64,000 nucleotides of DNA from Morinoia aosen (Eukaryota; Arthropoda; Malacostraca; Amphipoda; Talitridae). The notes below the pieces were generated by a model. It saw only the letters and a program-made list of their open reading frames with translations. It searched no databases and had not been told where the DNA came from. Position 1 is the stretch's first letter. Every line of letters begins with the position of its first letter. Where the stretch lies: the NCBI GenBank assembly GCA_030386875.1, contig CM059558.1, positions 9,557,501-9,621,500 on the forward strand, in the 5' to 3' direction. Below, piece after piece: positions 21,801 through 32,091 of the stretch. The position numbers and the translations under genes were made by a program.

Positions 21801-22284
21801 ACTGTCGCATACCTACCCTTTTTCTTTGTCTGATCAAATTGATCGACTCTCCGGCATACTTACCGTCCTTAAATGCATACGAATGACCGTTCACGATCAC
21901 TCTACTACCATATCTACTGCTCATGTCCAGCGTCACCTTACCTATGCGCTGGAGTAAATCGAGTCCTACTAGTATGTCTCCTGGATAATTTCCGACTTGA
22001 GCTACTATTACATCATGTACATACATTTTACCTCCTATCTTAATGTTCAGCGCAATTCTGCCCCGCACATCTATTTCTGCGCCACTTACTGTACTTAACT
22101 GTAGCTTGGCCGTCTTTATTCTTACTGTACCTGATCCTGCCGACACGATTTTTTCTGCCATTTCCGGTCTTATTAGGCAACACACCGATCCGGTGTCCAG
22201 GAATGCTTCGCACTCTTGTTCGTTGATTTTTATCTGTATGATCGGTTTGGCCTCGTGTGTGTCGACAGACGTTTTTAGTTTTTT
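18817..22284 (-). CDS. pol: G2 pol: protease, RT, RNase H, integrase
   Basis: One uninterrupted frame from the slippery site to the stop at 18817, over 1150 codons. The protease active site FLDTGS lies about 85 bases into this frame, followed by ILVGLDLL. The RT shows VIEPSASAWASPVLLIKKKDG, FCVDFRRIN, AIDLKSGYWQI, MPFGLTTAPATFQ and the catalytic YVFIDDVVVF. The RNase H shows HTDASDVALGG, YSTTEKEALAI and LTDHQPLRYLF. The integrase shows an H-X-H-C-C zinc domain (HDTRISGHFG...CTTCQK) and a DDE core with GIDLIGEL, VSDRGTEF and GMTEAFNK. The C-terminus carries GPYRIQALL. All catalytic motifs are intact. It is entered by -1 frameshifting from gag, so an ATG is not needed. Confidence 0.95.
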   Translation of the reverse strand, partial: KKLKTSVDTHEAKPIIQIKINEQECEAFLDTGSVCCLIRPEMAEKIVSAGSGTVRIKTAKLQLSTVSGAEIDVRGRIALNIKIGGKMYVHDVIVAQVGNYPGDILVGLDLLQRIGKVTLDMSSRYGSRVIVNGHSYAFKDGKYAGESINLIRQRKRVGMRQSEVAAVLPTVSSDDGEYGITDELPEAEVPSPEHLNTQQRESLLALIGKYAPAISQHEQDLGRCDVLPHRIDTRNAAPIATKQWPLPQATRAAIEEQVQNMLKMDVIEPSASAWASPVLLIKKKDGTHRFCVDFRRINEVTLADKYPMPRIEQILESLGGACYFSAIDLKSGYWQIPVAEADRDKTAFATESAQYRFKRMPFGLTTAPATFQSLVNRVLEPVIGKTSYVFIDDVVVFSKTFEDHIAHLEEVLALLQKSGLKISLKKCSFAKPSIEYLGHVVSKDGIQVDQRKITAIRELLPPKKPKDVRRILGMAGYYRRHIPNFSERVALLTALTKKCAKFVWTNEHQAAFDALKSALAEAPVLGYPDFERPFRLHTDASDVALGGVLTQEKDGLDHPIAYYSRKFTPAETRYSTTEKEALAIVENVRHFARYLYGRKFQILTDHQPLRYLFQYKATVPRIARWAVLLSQFEYEISYRPGKENVIPDTLSRGVAAVRPTVTEALDPYEVFCAEKVGMEQRKAQHWAKVINALEGKGGMVTDPSQYKDFVLDKNCLFYLEVKDNGDIRKRAVIPESLIKPALLMSHDTRISGHFGAKKTLHRAREFFFWPNMARHVQEHVKNCTTCQKRSPHGGLKAKIGEISPVSRPLERVGIDLIGELTQSQAGHRYILTIVCHFSRYVQTYPLRNKKSETVARAFMDYVCRYGCPEHIVSDRGTEFTAQNFKEMCRILKSKLHFTTAFHPASNGMTEAFNKLLKTTLAATVEKDLTSWDEQLPFATLALNCSYHTSVDNTPYYLFHGRDAPLPLSDILQPRILNYALEEDFSHAAFARLQIAFENAMSASQNAHDKNVRYQRVRDKELRVGDCVFLRNTAGRNKAMGKFRPNWLGPYRIQALLTPMNVVIRQVHGRRHEITVHRNRLKPASFQPEEAVVIQDERSRSNGRSVEHVTEVLHEDSDSESSDDEIYVTRPEAPSPLPTPAARRPYALRSAGPVEE

Positions 22285-23233
22285 CTATTAGGTGGGCCTT
22301 GTGCGTATCGCCACGGTGTGTTGTTATCCGCGTTGAAACTCCGATGGGCTGCGGGGCTCGAGCCTTGTGGCTCGCCTAACTGTCGGCTCTGCTGAGCTTG
22401 ATTTTGTGCCGGCCACTGTGCCCTACATTGTCTCGCTATATGGCCGGCTTGGCCGCAATTGAAGCAGTTCATGGTTCTTCGCTGTACGTTCTGGGCAAAT
22501 GTATTTTGCCTCGGAATCACCGCTGGGTTGCGACACTCTCGAGAAAATGGCCTGCTTGGTTGCACGACCAGCACCTAGGTGGTGGCCGGGTTGGGGCTGC
22601 TTCTACTTCTTCTATAGCGCAGATGTGCCTGCGCTGCTTTTCATCTTCCAGCATTCGTTCGCATTTCTGTGCCATTTTTACACAATCTGCGAGCTTTTTT
22701 GGTTCGTATGTTGCCATTGTCCTTTTCAATGCCGGGTCGAGACCATTTACAAACACATTCGCCAAGAGCTTGTCGCGAGATGCTGTGTCTTGCAACTCCT
22801 TGATCACATGCGCCAAGGCAGCCGAAGAGGTCTCCAGTCGCGAAGCAAAATCCTCGATTGTGCCCCGGTTCATTTTGATTGCAGCCAGTTCCGCATGTGC
22901 ATCCGTCAGCGAAATGCTTTTGAGGAAACGATCCTCGAGGCGTTCGGTCAGCTCCTTCAGATCGCATTCTTCGAGCTCGGGGTTTGAGTCCAAAAAGCTC
23001 TCTGCGGTGTCAGTGCAGAGATATCGGATGACATCAGCGCTTCGGTCGTCTGACCAGTTTTCTAGGTGTGCTCGTTTTTTCACCGTGTTGAGGAACTTCA
23101 CCACATTGCTTTTACCGTCGAACTTAGGCCGCTTGCCGAGCCCTTGCCCGCTTGCAGCTGTCGGAGCGGCTCCTGCATCCTGTTTATTGGCGGTGGAACT
23201 TCCTGTCTTGGTAGCCTTTTCTTCGTTAGTCAT
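22275..23233 (-). pseudogene. gag: G2 gag with two zinc knuckles, one frameshift
   Basis: ATG at 23233 (MTNEEKATKTG). The capsid-like helical region includes the block FLNTVKKRAHLENWSDDRSADVIRYL. The first knuckle begins CWSCNQAGHF, where the frame breaks at a short T-run near 22545, and its last cysteine is in the next frame (SREC). That frame continues through a complete second knuckle CFNCGQAGHIARQC and a Gln-rich tail to the TAA at 22275-22277. A single missing base splits an otherwise normal gag, so this is a recent mutation or a homopolymer error. Nucleocapsid knuckles bind the element RNA. Confidence 0.88.
22278..22284 (-). promoter_or_regulatory. G2 gag-pol -1 frameshift site A AAA AAC
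   Basis: On the minus strand the gag frame ends AGA AAA AAC TAA, so the canonical heptamer A_AAA_AAC directly abuts the gag stop. Pol is in the -1 frame and reads straight on into the protease. A downstream structure was not modelled. Confidence 0.88.
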
Positions 23234-23260
23234 CTTGCCGCTTAACTCCGCGATGATCAA

Positions 23261-24128
23261 TCAATATTTTCCTTTTTTTTTCTACCATATATTATTGGCC
23301 GTTGCAACTCAACGCGCACTACACTGAACCTCTAATGTTTACGATAAATACAGGTAATAAATACCCAGCATAACCCAAAAAAAAATTTTTTTTGGGTGTA
23401 CCCAAGAGAGAAAATATGAGGGCCCTACTGGAAAAATTACCGAAATGCGGACTCTCATGCGTAGGGCATCAAATCATAAGTCAGGAGGGAATCTCCTTCC
23501 ACGAAAATTCAGTTAACACGAGTCATATAACAGCGCAACTTTATGTAAATATTCGCGTTGATCGTTCCCTGTACTTGCACTGTCACTCATACCTATTCAT
23601 CTCACTGATCCTAGTTCAGCCCACGACACACAAAAATATTATATCTTTTCTTGGGACAACAGAATAAACCTTTATGTGGAGTGTTGATCTCTTCCCCAAA
23701 CACAGATAAAGAGCGACCAACAAAATGCGGAATCGGTTCGTCTCATTTCTGTCCTAGGGAATACACGAACATTTAAATGGATGTTTCTACAGACGATTCG
23801 TTGATTTACCCCCAATAACAGAGTAGAATGACACAATAATATCTATTTGCAAACTAGATTTGCACGAACAATCCCTAAATTTGCAATCCTGCTCACAACA
23901 CGATAATTACCCAATATGTACCTAATTTACAACAAGGCACACAACTCAACGATTTATCCCCGCGGAACGAAAAAATAAATCACTATAACTCCGAGTTACT
24001 TTTCGATGATTATCCGCGCTGAAAGGCACAGCCGCGCAGCAAAATAATACCGAACTGAATAGAAAAAGAAATTTTCCCCACACTTCTAACTATGATATAC
24101 GTACACACACAAAATGAAATGAAATGGT
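23261..24128 (-). other. G2 leader, proximal part
   Basis: Untranslated region between gag and the BEL insertion. No convincing ORF. The remaining leader (about 130 bp) lies beyond the BEL element at 31965-32091. There the minus strand begins GTGGTGGCAGTTT next to the 5' LTR, a possible primer site starting TGGTGGCAGT. Confidence 0.55.
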
Positions 24129-24132
24129 GTCT

Positions 24133-24674
24133 TGTCGCGCTTACCTGCTAAAGCGCCAACTTCCAGATTAATCTGGCATTAACATAGTCTCTTCTGCATT
24201 AAGATAAATAAGAATATGACAAGCAAAGACAATAAGTAAGGATTGCTCACCTGAACTTCGAAGAAAAGTTGTCCAGTGAACACTTCCTCAATGATAGCCG
24301 GCTAACCGGGCTCAGAGCTGCCCGAAAGCAGGGCCGGATTAGAAGTCGTAACGCACTAGGCACGTGCTTCCGACTCCGTAGGTGGTTGTCTTCTGACGTG
24401 TCAGCCCGCGCAGGCCTCGACGTCAAGTGCGCTCCGAATCCGCTGCTGTGGCTTCAGATTCAGCTCGCAAAGATAAACGAACACATTAAAGATGTTCGAC
24501 ATTAGCATTTGTTGCCAGGAAGGGGAAGCAATCCATTATTGCCTGCTTGTCATATTTAATTAATATTCATTCTTTTAGGTCAATTAAGGATTGATTTTGA
24601 CCTAGTCCCTGATGCTACAAGATATTAATTAACTTGTATGGGACATACAAGAGGAGCAGGCTGGATTTGCGACA
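24133..24674 (-). repeat. BEL 3' LTR
   Basis: 542 bp, nearly identical to 31420-31960. It contains a small GC-rich block and AT-rich ends. The apparent 78-codon ORF inside occurs in both LTRs and is probably not coding. Confidence 0.93.
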
Positions 24675-24809
24675 CAATCCCGGCAAAAGAAAAAACGGAG
24701 TTTTCATTTGAAAATTCCGTGAAATACACAAAGACATGCAATGTCCTTCCAGCTTAAACTGGAAAGGACCAAATAATAATATCTGCGCATAACACATAAT
24801 TGAAAGGGT

Positions 24810-27800
24810 TTACAAATGCCCTTTCTTAATAAGATAAGTTAATTTACTACGTTGCTGACGCGCCGCTTGCCTTTGAGGGCGGTCAGCAGGAGTAACTACC
24901 GGTTCTTCGGACAAGGCCGAAGAATCCGTATCAGAAGAAGTTGAAGAATTAAGTGGCTGAACTCTGGGGTGTTCAGAGGTAGAACTACCCCTTTGAGATT
25001 CAAACCTCGCGGGAGGCTCGGAACGAGGGTATGATTCTGCGTCCGAAACACTCCCGTCTGCGCTATCTCCCTCCTCCTCCGGAGTAGGATCCGTCACAAC
25101 TAACTCCAGTGGGTACAGTAAAGAGATTTTAATGGCGCTTTCAGTATTATCAGCCCTTATAATTCTTACAACACGGACCTTGCCGTCGCGACCAGGAAGC
25201 AAAGCACTGATGCGAGCCAAGGCCCAAAATGGTCTGGGTTTTATCGGGTGTTTTACAAGTACCACTTGACCCACAGATAATAATATATTTTGCAACGGTA
25301 AAGATTTTAGAGGATATGGACCTCGTAAAGAAGTCAGATATTGAGAATACCAAAGCTCCCGGAACTTGGCGACCAGGACATCGCGTCTCTCTAAAAGAGA
25401 GAGCAAATGCTCGCGATGCTCAACATCGTCAGTCTCCAAGTCCGGAAGCTCATCGGACAGAATAAGAGAATTAGAGGTAGGGTAAAGTTGAAGAAATTGA
25501 AGGGGCATTATAGGTAGAATCGAGTCCCCCATCTCAGTGTAAGAGAGAGGACGCCGATTAAGGTTAAAGAGAAATATCGGAAATGACAGTGATAAAGGAA
25601 GAAAAGGAATAGGTGCTCCGTCCAAAAAGTTTATACAGGCAATCCTTTATGGACTTGAACAGGCGTTCCCATATCGCTCCAAATTGTGGACTGTAGATAG
25701 GGATAGTTTTGAATTTAATATTAAAAGGTCGAAACCGCTCTTCATACAAAGAGGAAGTTAGCACTTCCGATAGAAGATCGGGAGCGGCGGTGAAAGTTCT
25801 AGCATTGTCAGAAAAAACAGTATTAGGAATGCCCTTTTCGTTTGTAAACCGAATGAAGGCGAAACAAAATTCCTCCAGAGTCATAGAAGGAAGAACTTCA
25901 ATGTGAATAGCCCTAGTCTGAAAACACGTAAATAACAGCAAATACACCTTTTGCTTGTGACCAAAAGGGTCTAATACCCAAAAGTGGGCAGAGAAATCCA
26001 TGCCAGTTGTGGCAAATGGCCTCACGAAATTAGTACGAGAGTCAGGTAGAGCAGGAGGATCGGGATAGGAAAAAGCTTTGGCGTTTAGCTTCTTGCATAC
26101 AATGCATTTAGCCAAGACGCCGCGAACTGTGTGCTTGCAGCGTGGCACGACATAACCGTCTAACTTAAGTTTCTGAACGGTGATGTCGAGCCCCTGATGG
26201 TTAAGAAGTTTGTGAGTTTGCGAAATAAGCAAATGAGTCAAATGTGAAGAACTAGACAGCAAGATGGGATTGCGAGTGTTATAGTCTAATTCCTCAGCAT
26301 TTGCAATACGACTATTCGAACGAATGATACCGTGCGAATCGAGAAAAAGGTTCAAAGTTCTAACTAACAGCGGCGGCCGAGGACTTTTGTTTTTCAAGGC
26401 CTCGAGCTCGCCTGCAAAGTGTGTACTTTGCATAGAAGAAATAAGGAACAGGAAAGCGCGCAATTTTGCATTGCCCAAATCTGCATGTCGAAAAATAGCG
26501 ACAGCTTTAAACACCTTCTCAACCGTGCCTAGTAACTTAGGATAGGAGGAGAAGCGTTCAATCTCCAGAATAGGAGCTTCACACGGAGGGACAACATTAA
26601 CATTAATACATGCAGAGGATACAAATTGATGGGGAATGCAACCCAAGTGTCCCTTGGGCCACTGGTCCTTACCTTCGCGAATCCAGTCAGGACCTGTTAA
26701 CCATACATTTTTACACTCGAGAAACTTTGATGCTTTCATGCCTCGAGTTAACATGTCTGCCATATTGTACATGGTGGGAACGTATTCACAGTGAAAAGAA
26801 GCTTTAGTTGTACCTTCCAACGTTAGTCGCATGCTGTCTATATCCTTGATTCTATTACTGACAAAAATATTCTTTCGGGGAGGCTTACCACTCAATAACC
26901 AAGCCAGGGTAACCTGGGAATCGGTAAGAAAAGTTACACTTGAGACCGTGTAGGGAAAATTGACGTCACTCATCAGAGAAACAAGACACTGGTACGCAAG
27001 ATACACAGCCAGAAGTTCTAGAGAAGGAAGAGTTCGTTGCCTAGGAGGTGAAACTTTAACCTTAGAGAAAAGAAGTGAGCTGCGCTCTTTTTGGACACCG
27101 TACATACAGGTTCCAAAAGCTCTTTCACTAGCATCACAGAAAATTACGAGGTCAACTTTCTCAGTTTCAACAAGATTCATCCTAGGGAACTCAAATTCAT
27201 GCAATTCAGAAAATTCCTGACAAAAATTACGCCTTTCTTTACAGATATCTTCTGGAACGTCTTGGTCCCAGCCTAGTCTCAAGGGTGTTAATTTACGCAA
27301 AATGAGTTTTCCTCGAACAGAGAAAGGTAACAGAATTCCTAGCGGATCATACAACGAAGCAATGTCTGACAGCATACTTCTACGAGTTTTACAGGAAGGA
27401 TTTAAGCTTTTTACAGATATGGAAAGAGAATCAGAAGAAGAGTTAAAGTTGTAACCCAACACTCTGGAGTGCTCACTGGAGCTACAAAGAGAAGGGTCAA
27501 TCTGAGACAGAAGATTAGAGTTATTAGACTGCCATTGACGCAGTGGAAAGCCGCTTTCTTTGAAAGCTTTGTTCGCGCGTTGAAAAGTGTCAAGCGCTAG
27601 CTCGGTACAATTAGTCGTAAATACAAGGTTATCAACGTACAGTTTGTTAGACATGATGTCTCTAACCACCAAATCATCAATAGTTTTAGCATGTAGTTTG
27701 AGAAGAAAATTGAGAATGTAAGGGGAAGCGACAAAACCGAATAACAAGGTTGTGTATCTAAAATATTTATATTCCCCATTTTGAAAGAGAACAAAACTAA

Positions 27801-29202
27801 ACTGATTTCGGTCAAATATTTTGGCTAACTTCACTTGAAGGAAAGCCTTGAAAATATCTGATAGCACAACAACAGAATTAGAGCGAAAATACACCAACAA
27901 GCCAAGCAAATCATTCATGAGGTTAGGACCTACGTATGAGGCCTCGTTTAGACTAGGCAATTTACCTCGCTTGAGCGAGCAATTAAACACTGGGCGTATC
28001 TTGGAAGTGGTAACGTGTTCTCTCACGACAGGCCTATGTGATATCCACTTATGTTCACACACATTTAAATTCTCGAGAGAAAGAGGCTCAATTATACCTA
28101 GCTCGAGTTGTTCCTGAAAGACATCGTTATATTGCTTCTCTATCTTTTTACGAGAGTTAGAAGCAGCAACTTTCTGCGCGAGATAGCGCGCTAACCCAAA
28201 ACTATGAGGAACTTTCGCTAGTATATTACGATTCCAAGGTATGTGAACATGATAGCGGCCTTCGTCATAAACTACGCTACTCTTAAAGTCTTTTAGCTCT
28301 TTATCATTCTTCACTTCCTTAGCAGGCACCCCTATTAATTCCAAGTCTAGAAGTCTATCAAGACCGGCCTGCACATCACACTCAGTTCCATCCAAGGCAG
28401 AAGAACAAACTTTAGGAGGTTCAAAAAATGCCTCCAACACACCATGATAACGCTTAGCTTTAGGTTTACTCTTTTTTGTTTGCTTTTTTTGTTTATTTGC
28501 AATAGTCAAGGAAGAAGAAACTTTATGCAGAGCAGAAGAAGAGGAAGAAACGTCAGGCGAAACAACAGAAGGAGAAGAATTCTTAGTCGAAACAACAGAG
28601 GGGGAAGAAACTTTAGGCAAAACAACAGAACAAGGCGAGCCACCGTCTTGTTCTTTAGCGGCCGAAGCCACGATGGGAAACAAAGAGGATTTATAACATT
28701 TTAGAGCCCCAAAGGGTAAAAAACCATTAGCTACACGCATAACCTTATAGCCTGCGACGTTTTGCAATTCAAGCACTCGAAAAGCTTGTAGAGCATCAAC
28801 TCCTAGAATGCCGTTGATTTGAATATTGTCATCAACGACTTCAGGAAAGGAAGTAGAAAGAGGAAGCTTAGTTTTAAGGAGCTCGAGTTTAGATTGCAAA
28901 CCCTTCATCCCCATCTGTAGGTTTAAATTCTGCATTGCAAAAACATCAAGCTCATGCTTCTCACAGTCAGGAAGCACGAGCTCGACGTTAATGTGCTTGC
29001 CCCGTAACGGGACAGAGGCACCAACCGTGTTTACAGTAATTTGCTGCAAATCATCGTTAAAACTGTTAGAACTAACAGTATCCAGGTCAATCAACGTTTG
29101 TTGACTCCCTGTGTCAATGATGAAATTTACACGTTTAGAAAGATTATTAACTTTAGTGGAAAGAGCGATTACAGGGCACATTCGAAAACGTGCCTTTAAC
29201 CG
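24810..29202 (-). pseudogene. pol: BEL pol: protease, RT, RNase H, integrase (one frameshift)
   Basis: The polyprotein frame runs from just after the gag TGA to 25564. The protease DTGS is near residue 23 from the first Met at 29181. A Ser/Lys-rich repeated linker follows (SSPSVVS units, about 28500-28660). The RT has SDIFKAFLQVKLA, LLFGFVASPYILN and YVDNLVF. The RNase H has FCDASERAFG and TDSQVTLAWL. The integrase has a zinc region HKLLNHQG...CIVCKK and core motifs GMDFSAHFW and FSDNARTF. Near 25566 a single-base shift ends the frame. The expected C-terminal part (NRRPLSYTEMGDS, then a DUF5641-like region RPFWALARISALLPGRDGKVRVV) continues in another frame to 24810. Domain content and order are typical of BEL/Pao. 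Confidence 0.92.
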
Positions 29203-29205
29203 TCA
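29200..29205 (-). promoter_or_regulatory. BEL gag-pol in-frame TGA with CGG context
   Basis: Gag and pol share one frame, separated only by TGA followed by CGG. UGA-CGG is a known readthrough-prone context. This could be programmed stop-codon readthrough, or a chance nonsense mutation in a fused gag-pol. The sequence cannot decide between them. Confidence 0.5.
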
Positions 29206-30471
29206 GGTAGAGGAAGAGGCAAAAGAGGAAAAACTCACGAACTTAGGACATAACGGGCTAACGTGATTATTAGCCTTGCAAAGAGTACAATTAAAAGGCA
29301 AGCCTCTGCTTTTTGCAGGGCAAGACTTAGCTACATGGTTGTGACTAAGACATACGGAACACAACTGCAACTCGCCTACTTGCTTCACACGTTTTTCGTG
29401 AGTATCAAATTTACGGCAAGAAAATGACGTGTGACCGGTCTGCTTACAAAACCGGCACACTTTTACATTAGGAAGATTAGAAGACACAGGAGAAGGTTTA
29501 AACTTAGTTTCAGCTCGAGTCTTCTCCTCCACCCTATCATTGCGAAGGGAGAGCAATTTCTTGGGTTTAGATTTAGTTTCTAAAAGAGACAGAACATGAT
29601 GCGCGTTCTCAAACATCTCTAAAGAGAAGAAACTAGCTTTACAATAACGAAGCAGTTCTAACAAGAAAAAATCTGGAAGCTTGGTTTTAATTATAGCAGA
29701 AAACAAGAGATTGCCTGATTTCTCGCTACGAAAATCTACACCAAGCTTAGAGAGCTCAAGTAGACGAAACTTGACTTTAGAAAGAAAGGTCCCTATTTCA
29801 ACAAAGCTAAGGACACTGGGAGAATTTATTAATTCGTCCAGTGCAAGCGAAACGAGCTTATCAGCGTTTAAAAATTCCTGCTTGAGTAAAGCCCAAGCAG
29901 CTTGGAAACAATTCTCATTGGGAAGTCCCTCAACAAGACTAAGGGCTCTTCCCTGTAACTGATTTTTTAAGAATATAAATTTCTGCCCCTCGCTCATAGT
30001 AGGATAAGCAAGAAGAGCATTAAGAAAAGATTCCTGAAAATGAAGAAAAGAAAAAGGACAGTGTTCATTGTCACTGAACTTTCTCAAAGTCAGTTGAGGA
30101 GCTCTAAAAATATTTAAAGGCACTTCCGCAACAGAAACTTTACTAGCCTCAGAAGGAGGCGCGGTATCATTAGAGTAAGACACCCGTGCCGGGAAAACTG
30201 AATTTTTCAATTCAGCGATTAATTCAACTATTTGGATCTCGTATTCTGCTCGTCTAACTAACTCCTCTTCAGAAATTTCCTCAAGATCAGAAGGTAGAAT
30301 AGAGGATAGACGGCGAAAATCCTTTAGAAGGCCACTCAATTGAGGAATGGCCTCCCTTAGGAGAGAAGGTGCACAGCCAGGAGCTAGCACTTTCTTGCGT
30401 AAAGCGGTAATACTACATTTTACTCCCCGCATTTTCATGCTTAGTGCTGAGGCGTTATACGTTTCAGTCAT
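29203..30471 (-). CDS. gag: BEL gag with three zinc knuckles
   Basis: 422 residues from an ATG. The N-terminal and central regions are helical and capsid-like (FLHFQESFLNAL, FLKNQLQGRALSLVEGLP are typical of BEL gag). The C-terminus has three knuckle-like units: CRFCKQTGHTSFSC, CSVCLSHNHVAKSC and CTLCKANNHVSPLC. It ends at TGA (29203-29205), with pol continuing in the same frame. The frame is intact. Confidence 0.9.
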   Translation of the reverse strand: MTETYNASALSMKMRGVKCSITALRKKVLAPGCAPSLLREAIPQLSGLLKDFRRLSSILPSDLEEISEEELVRRAEYEIQIVELIAELKNSVFPARVSYSNDTAPPSEASKVSVAEVPLNIFRAPQLTLRKFSDNEHCPFSFLHFQESFLNALLAYPTMSEGQKFIFLKNQLQGRALSLVEGLPNENCFQAAWALLKQEFLNADKLVSLALDELINSPSVLSFVEIGTFLSKVKFRLLELSKLGVDFRSEKSGNLLFSAIIKTKLPDFFLLELLRYCKASFFSLEMFENAHHVLSLLETKSKPKKLLSLRNDRVEEKTRAETKFKPSPVSSNLPNVKVCRFCKQTGHTSFSCRKFDTHEKRVKQVGELQLCSVCLSHNHVAKSCPAKSRGLPFNCTLCKANNHVSPLCPKFVSFSSFASSST

Positions 30472-31419
30472 GTTACGTTTGCAAAAAAAGTAATAAGTAA
30501 ATAGTTATATAGTCTTATTAGAATAAAATTCAGCTAATAAAGGTCTACACTTTTTTTTTAAGTGGACAGATTAGGTTACATCCTCATATTATATAGATAG
30601 AAAAAGATACAAAAGACTCACAGAATACACAAAAAGGTTATTTTTTCCCACCAATTAAAGTTTGATTACATTATGAATGGTTACACAGGTAAATTTTCAC
30701 AAAAATTTTATTTTTAAATTTTTGCTTCAATATTATGTTTAATTTTTCACTTACATACTAATACACAAAAGTGCAATCAGAAAAAATTCTAATTGTGCAA
30801 GGTAAACAAGAAACTAGCTCCCGAAAGCACAGGGAGCTAGCAATACAACAATAGTACCTTACACAAAAACGACACGAAAAAATGCACCTTAAGCTAAATG
30901 AGAAGAGAACCACCCCGGCTTCAAGCCCGGAAAGCTCGGCAACCAACAAGATTTTCCAAATTACGGAAAATTTATTACATTTATTTTAAGTTTCAAAAAT
31001 GAAAAACAGTTATTTAAACTGGAGAAAGAAGAAACAGAAAGATATAGTCACCAGGATTTTACCTGAAGCAACTCCAGCCTTGCTTAGCCGCTGACGAACG
31101 AATTGCGCACGTCAGAACTGCTTTTCATAAGAAGTTACAATTTTGAACTTTCAAATGAAATGAAGAATTTTATAATTTAAGAAATTCTTCGTATAAATGA
31201 ATAATGAATTGAATTTCTGAGAACAAAAGATTTGAAGATTAGATCACTTTCCTCAAAAAGTTACGAAGATTACAATTACGTTAAACTTCTTCTTCGAAAA
31301 AAGGAACATTTCGAAGATTACGAATATTTAAGAAGTATTAACTTTTCTTCAAAAAAGAACTTTTTCGAAGATTACGAATATAAAGAATTACAAAACTTTT
31401 CTTCGAAAAAAAAGAACTA
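30472..31419 (-). other. BEL leader
   Basis: AT-rich untranslated region between 5' LTR and gag. Directly after the LTR the minus strand reads TAGTTCTTTTTTTTCG, without the usual TGG of a 3'-tRNA primer site. The distal part contains a tandem repeat. Confidence 0.6.
31240..31419 (-). repeat. BEL leader tandem repeat with TTCGAA motifs
   Basis: About three degenerate units of about 54 bp built on 'ttcttcgaaaaaag' and 'ttcgaagattacgaata', lying between primer region and leader. The plus-strand translation repeats FEDYEY but is antisense to the element and not called. Confidence 0.65.
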
Positions 31420-31960
31420 TGTCGCGCTTACCTGCTAAAGCGCCAACTTCCAGATTAATCTGGCATAACATAGTCTCTTCTGCATTAAGATAAATAAGAA
31501 TATGACAAGCAAAGACAATAAGTAAGGATTGCTCACCTGAACTTCGAAGAAAAGTTGTCCAGTGAACACTTCCTCAATGATAGCCGGCTAACCGGGCTCA
31601 GAGCTGCCCGAAAGCAGGGCCGGATTAGAAGTCGTAACGCACTAGGCACGTGCTTCCGACTCCGTAGGTGGTTGTCTTCTGACGTGTCAGCCCGCGCAGG
31701 CCTCGACGTCAAGTGCGCTCCGAATCCGCTGCTGTGGCTTCAGATTCAGCTCGCAAAGATAAACGAACACATTAAAGATGTTCGACATTAGCATTTGTTG
31801 CCAGGAAGGGGAAGCAATCCATTATTGCCTGCTTGTCATATTTAATTATTATTCATTCTTTTAGGTCAATTAAGGATTGATTTTGACCTAGTCCCTGATA
31901 CTACAAGATATTAATTAACTTGTATGGGACATACAAGAGGAGCAGGCTGGATTTGCGACA
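31420..31960 (-). repeat. BEL 5' LTR
   Basis: 541 bp, matching 24133-24674. The target duplication GTCT follows at 31961-31964. Confidence 0.93.
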
Positions 31961-32091
31961 GTCTACTTACAGTTTTTGTTGATCGTGGACGCCGTTGCCT
32001 GCTTGCCGCCTCTGGATCTTGTGTTCTTTCTCAGTCGCTCCTCGTCTCTCTCGCCACTAGTTTCCACCACCGCTGAATAAACTGCCACCAC

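Larger units (their letters stand above)
24133..31960 (-). mobile_element. BEL/Pao LTR retrotransposon nested in G2
   Basis: LTRs of 542 and 541 bp (24133-24674 and 31420-31960) begin TGTCGC and end GCGACA. They are flanked by the duplication GTCT (24129-24132 and 31961-31964). The LTRs differ by two substitutions and one indel by eye, fewer than the G2 LTRs, as expected for a later insertion. Gag with three zinc knuckles and a BEL-type pol lie on the minus strand. The integrase C-terminus is out of frame by one base. Total 7.8 kb. Confidence 0.94.

Noticed and set aside
19266..22291. Plus-strand ORFs across G2 pol
   Set aside because: All are shadows of the minus-strand pol frame, which has full catalytic motifs.
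28444..28704. Plus-strand Arg/Asn/Gly-rich ORF resembling an RGG protein
   Set aside because: It is antisense to the Ser/Lys-rich repeated linker of BEL pol, which explains its composition.
31232..31438. Plus-strand ORF with repeated FEDYEY
   Set aside because: It is antisense to the BEL leader and arises from the 54-bp tandem repeat.
24269..31791. Identical 78-codon ORF at 24269-24505 and 31555-31791
   Set aside because: It lies inside both BEL LTRs and is antisense to the element; duplication follows from the LTRs, not from gene conservation.
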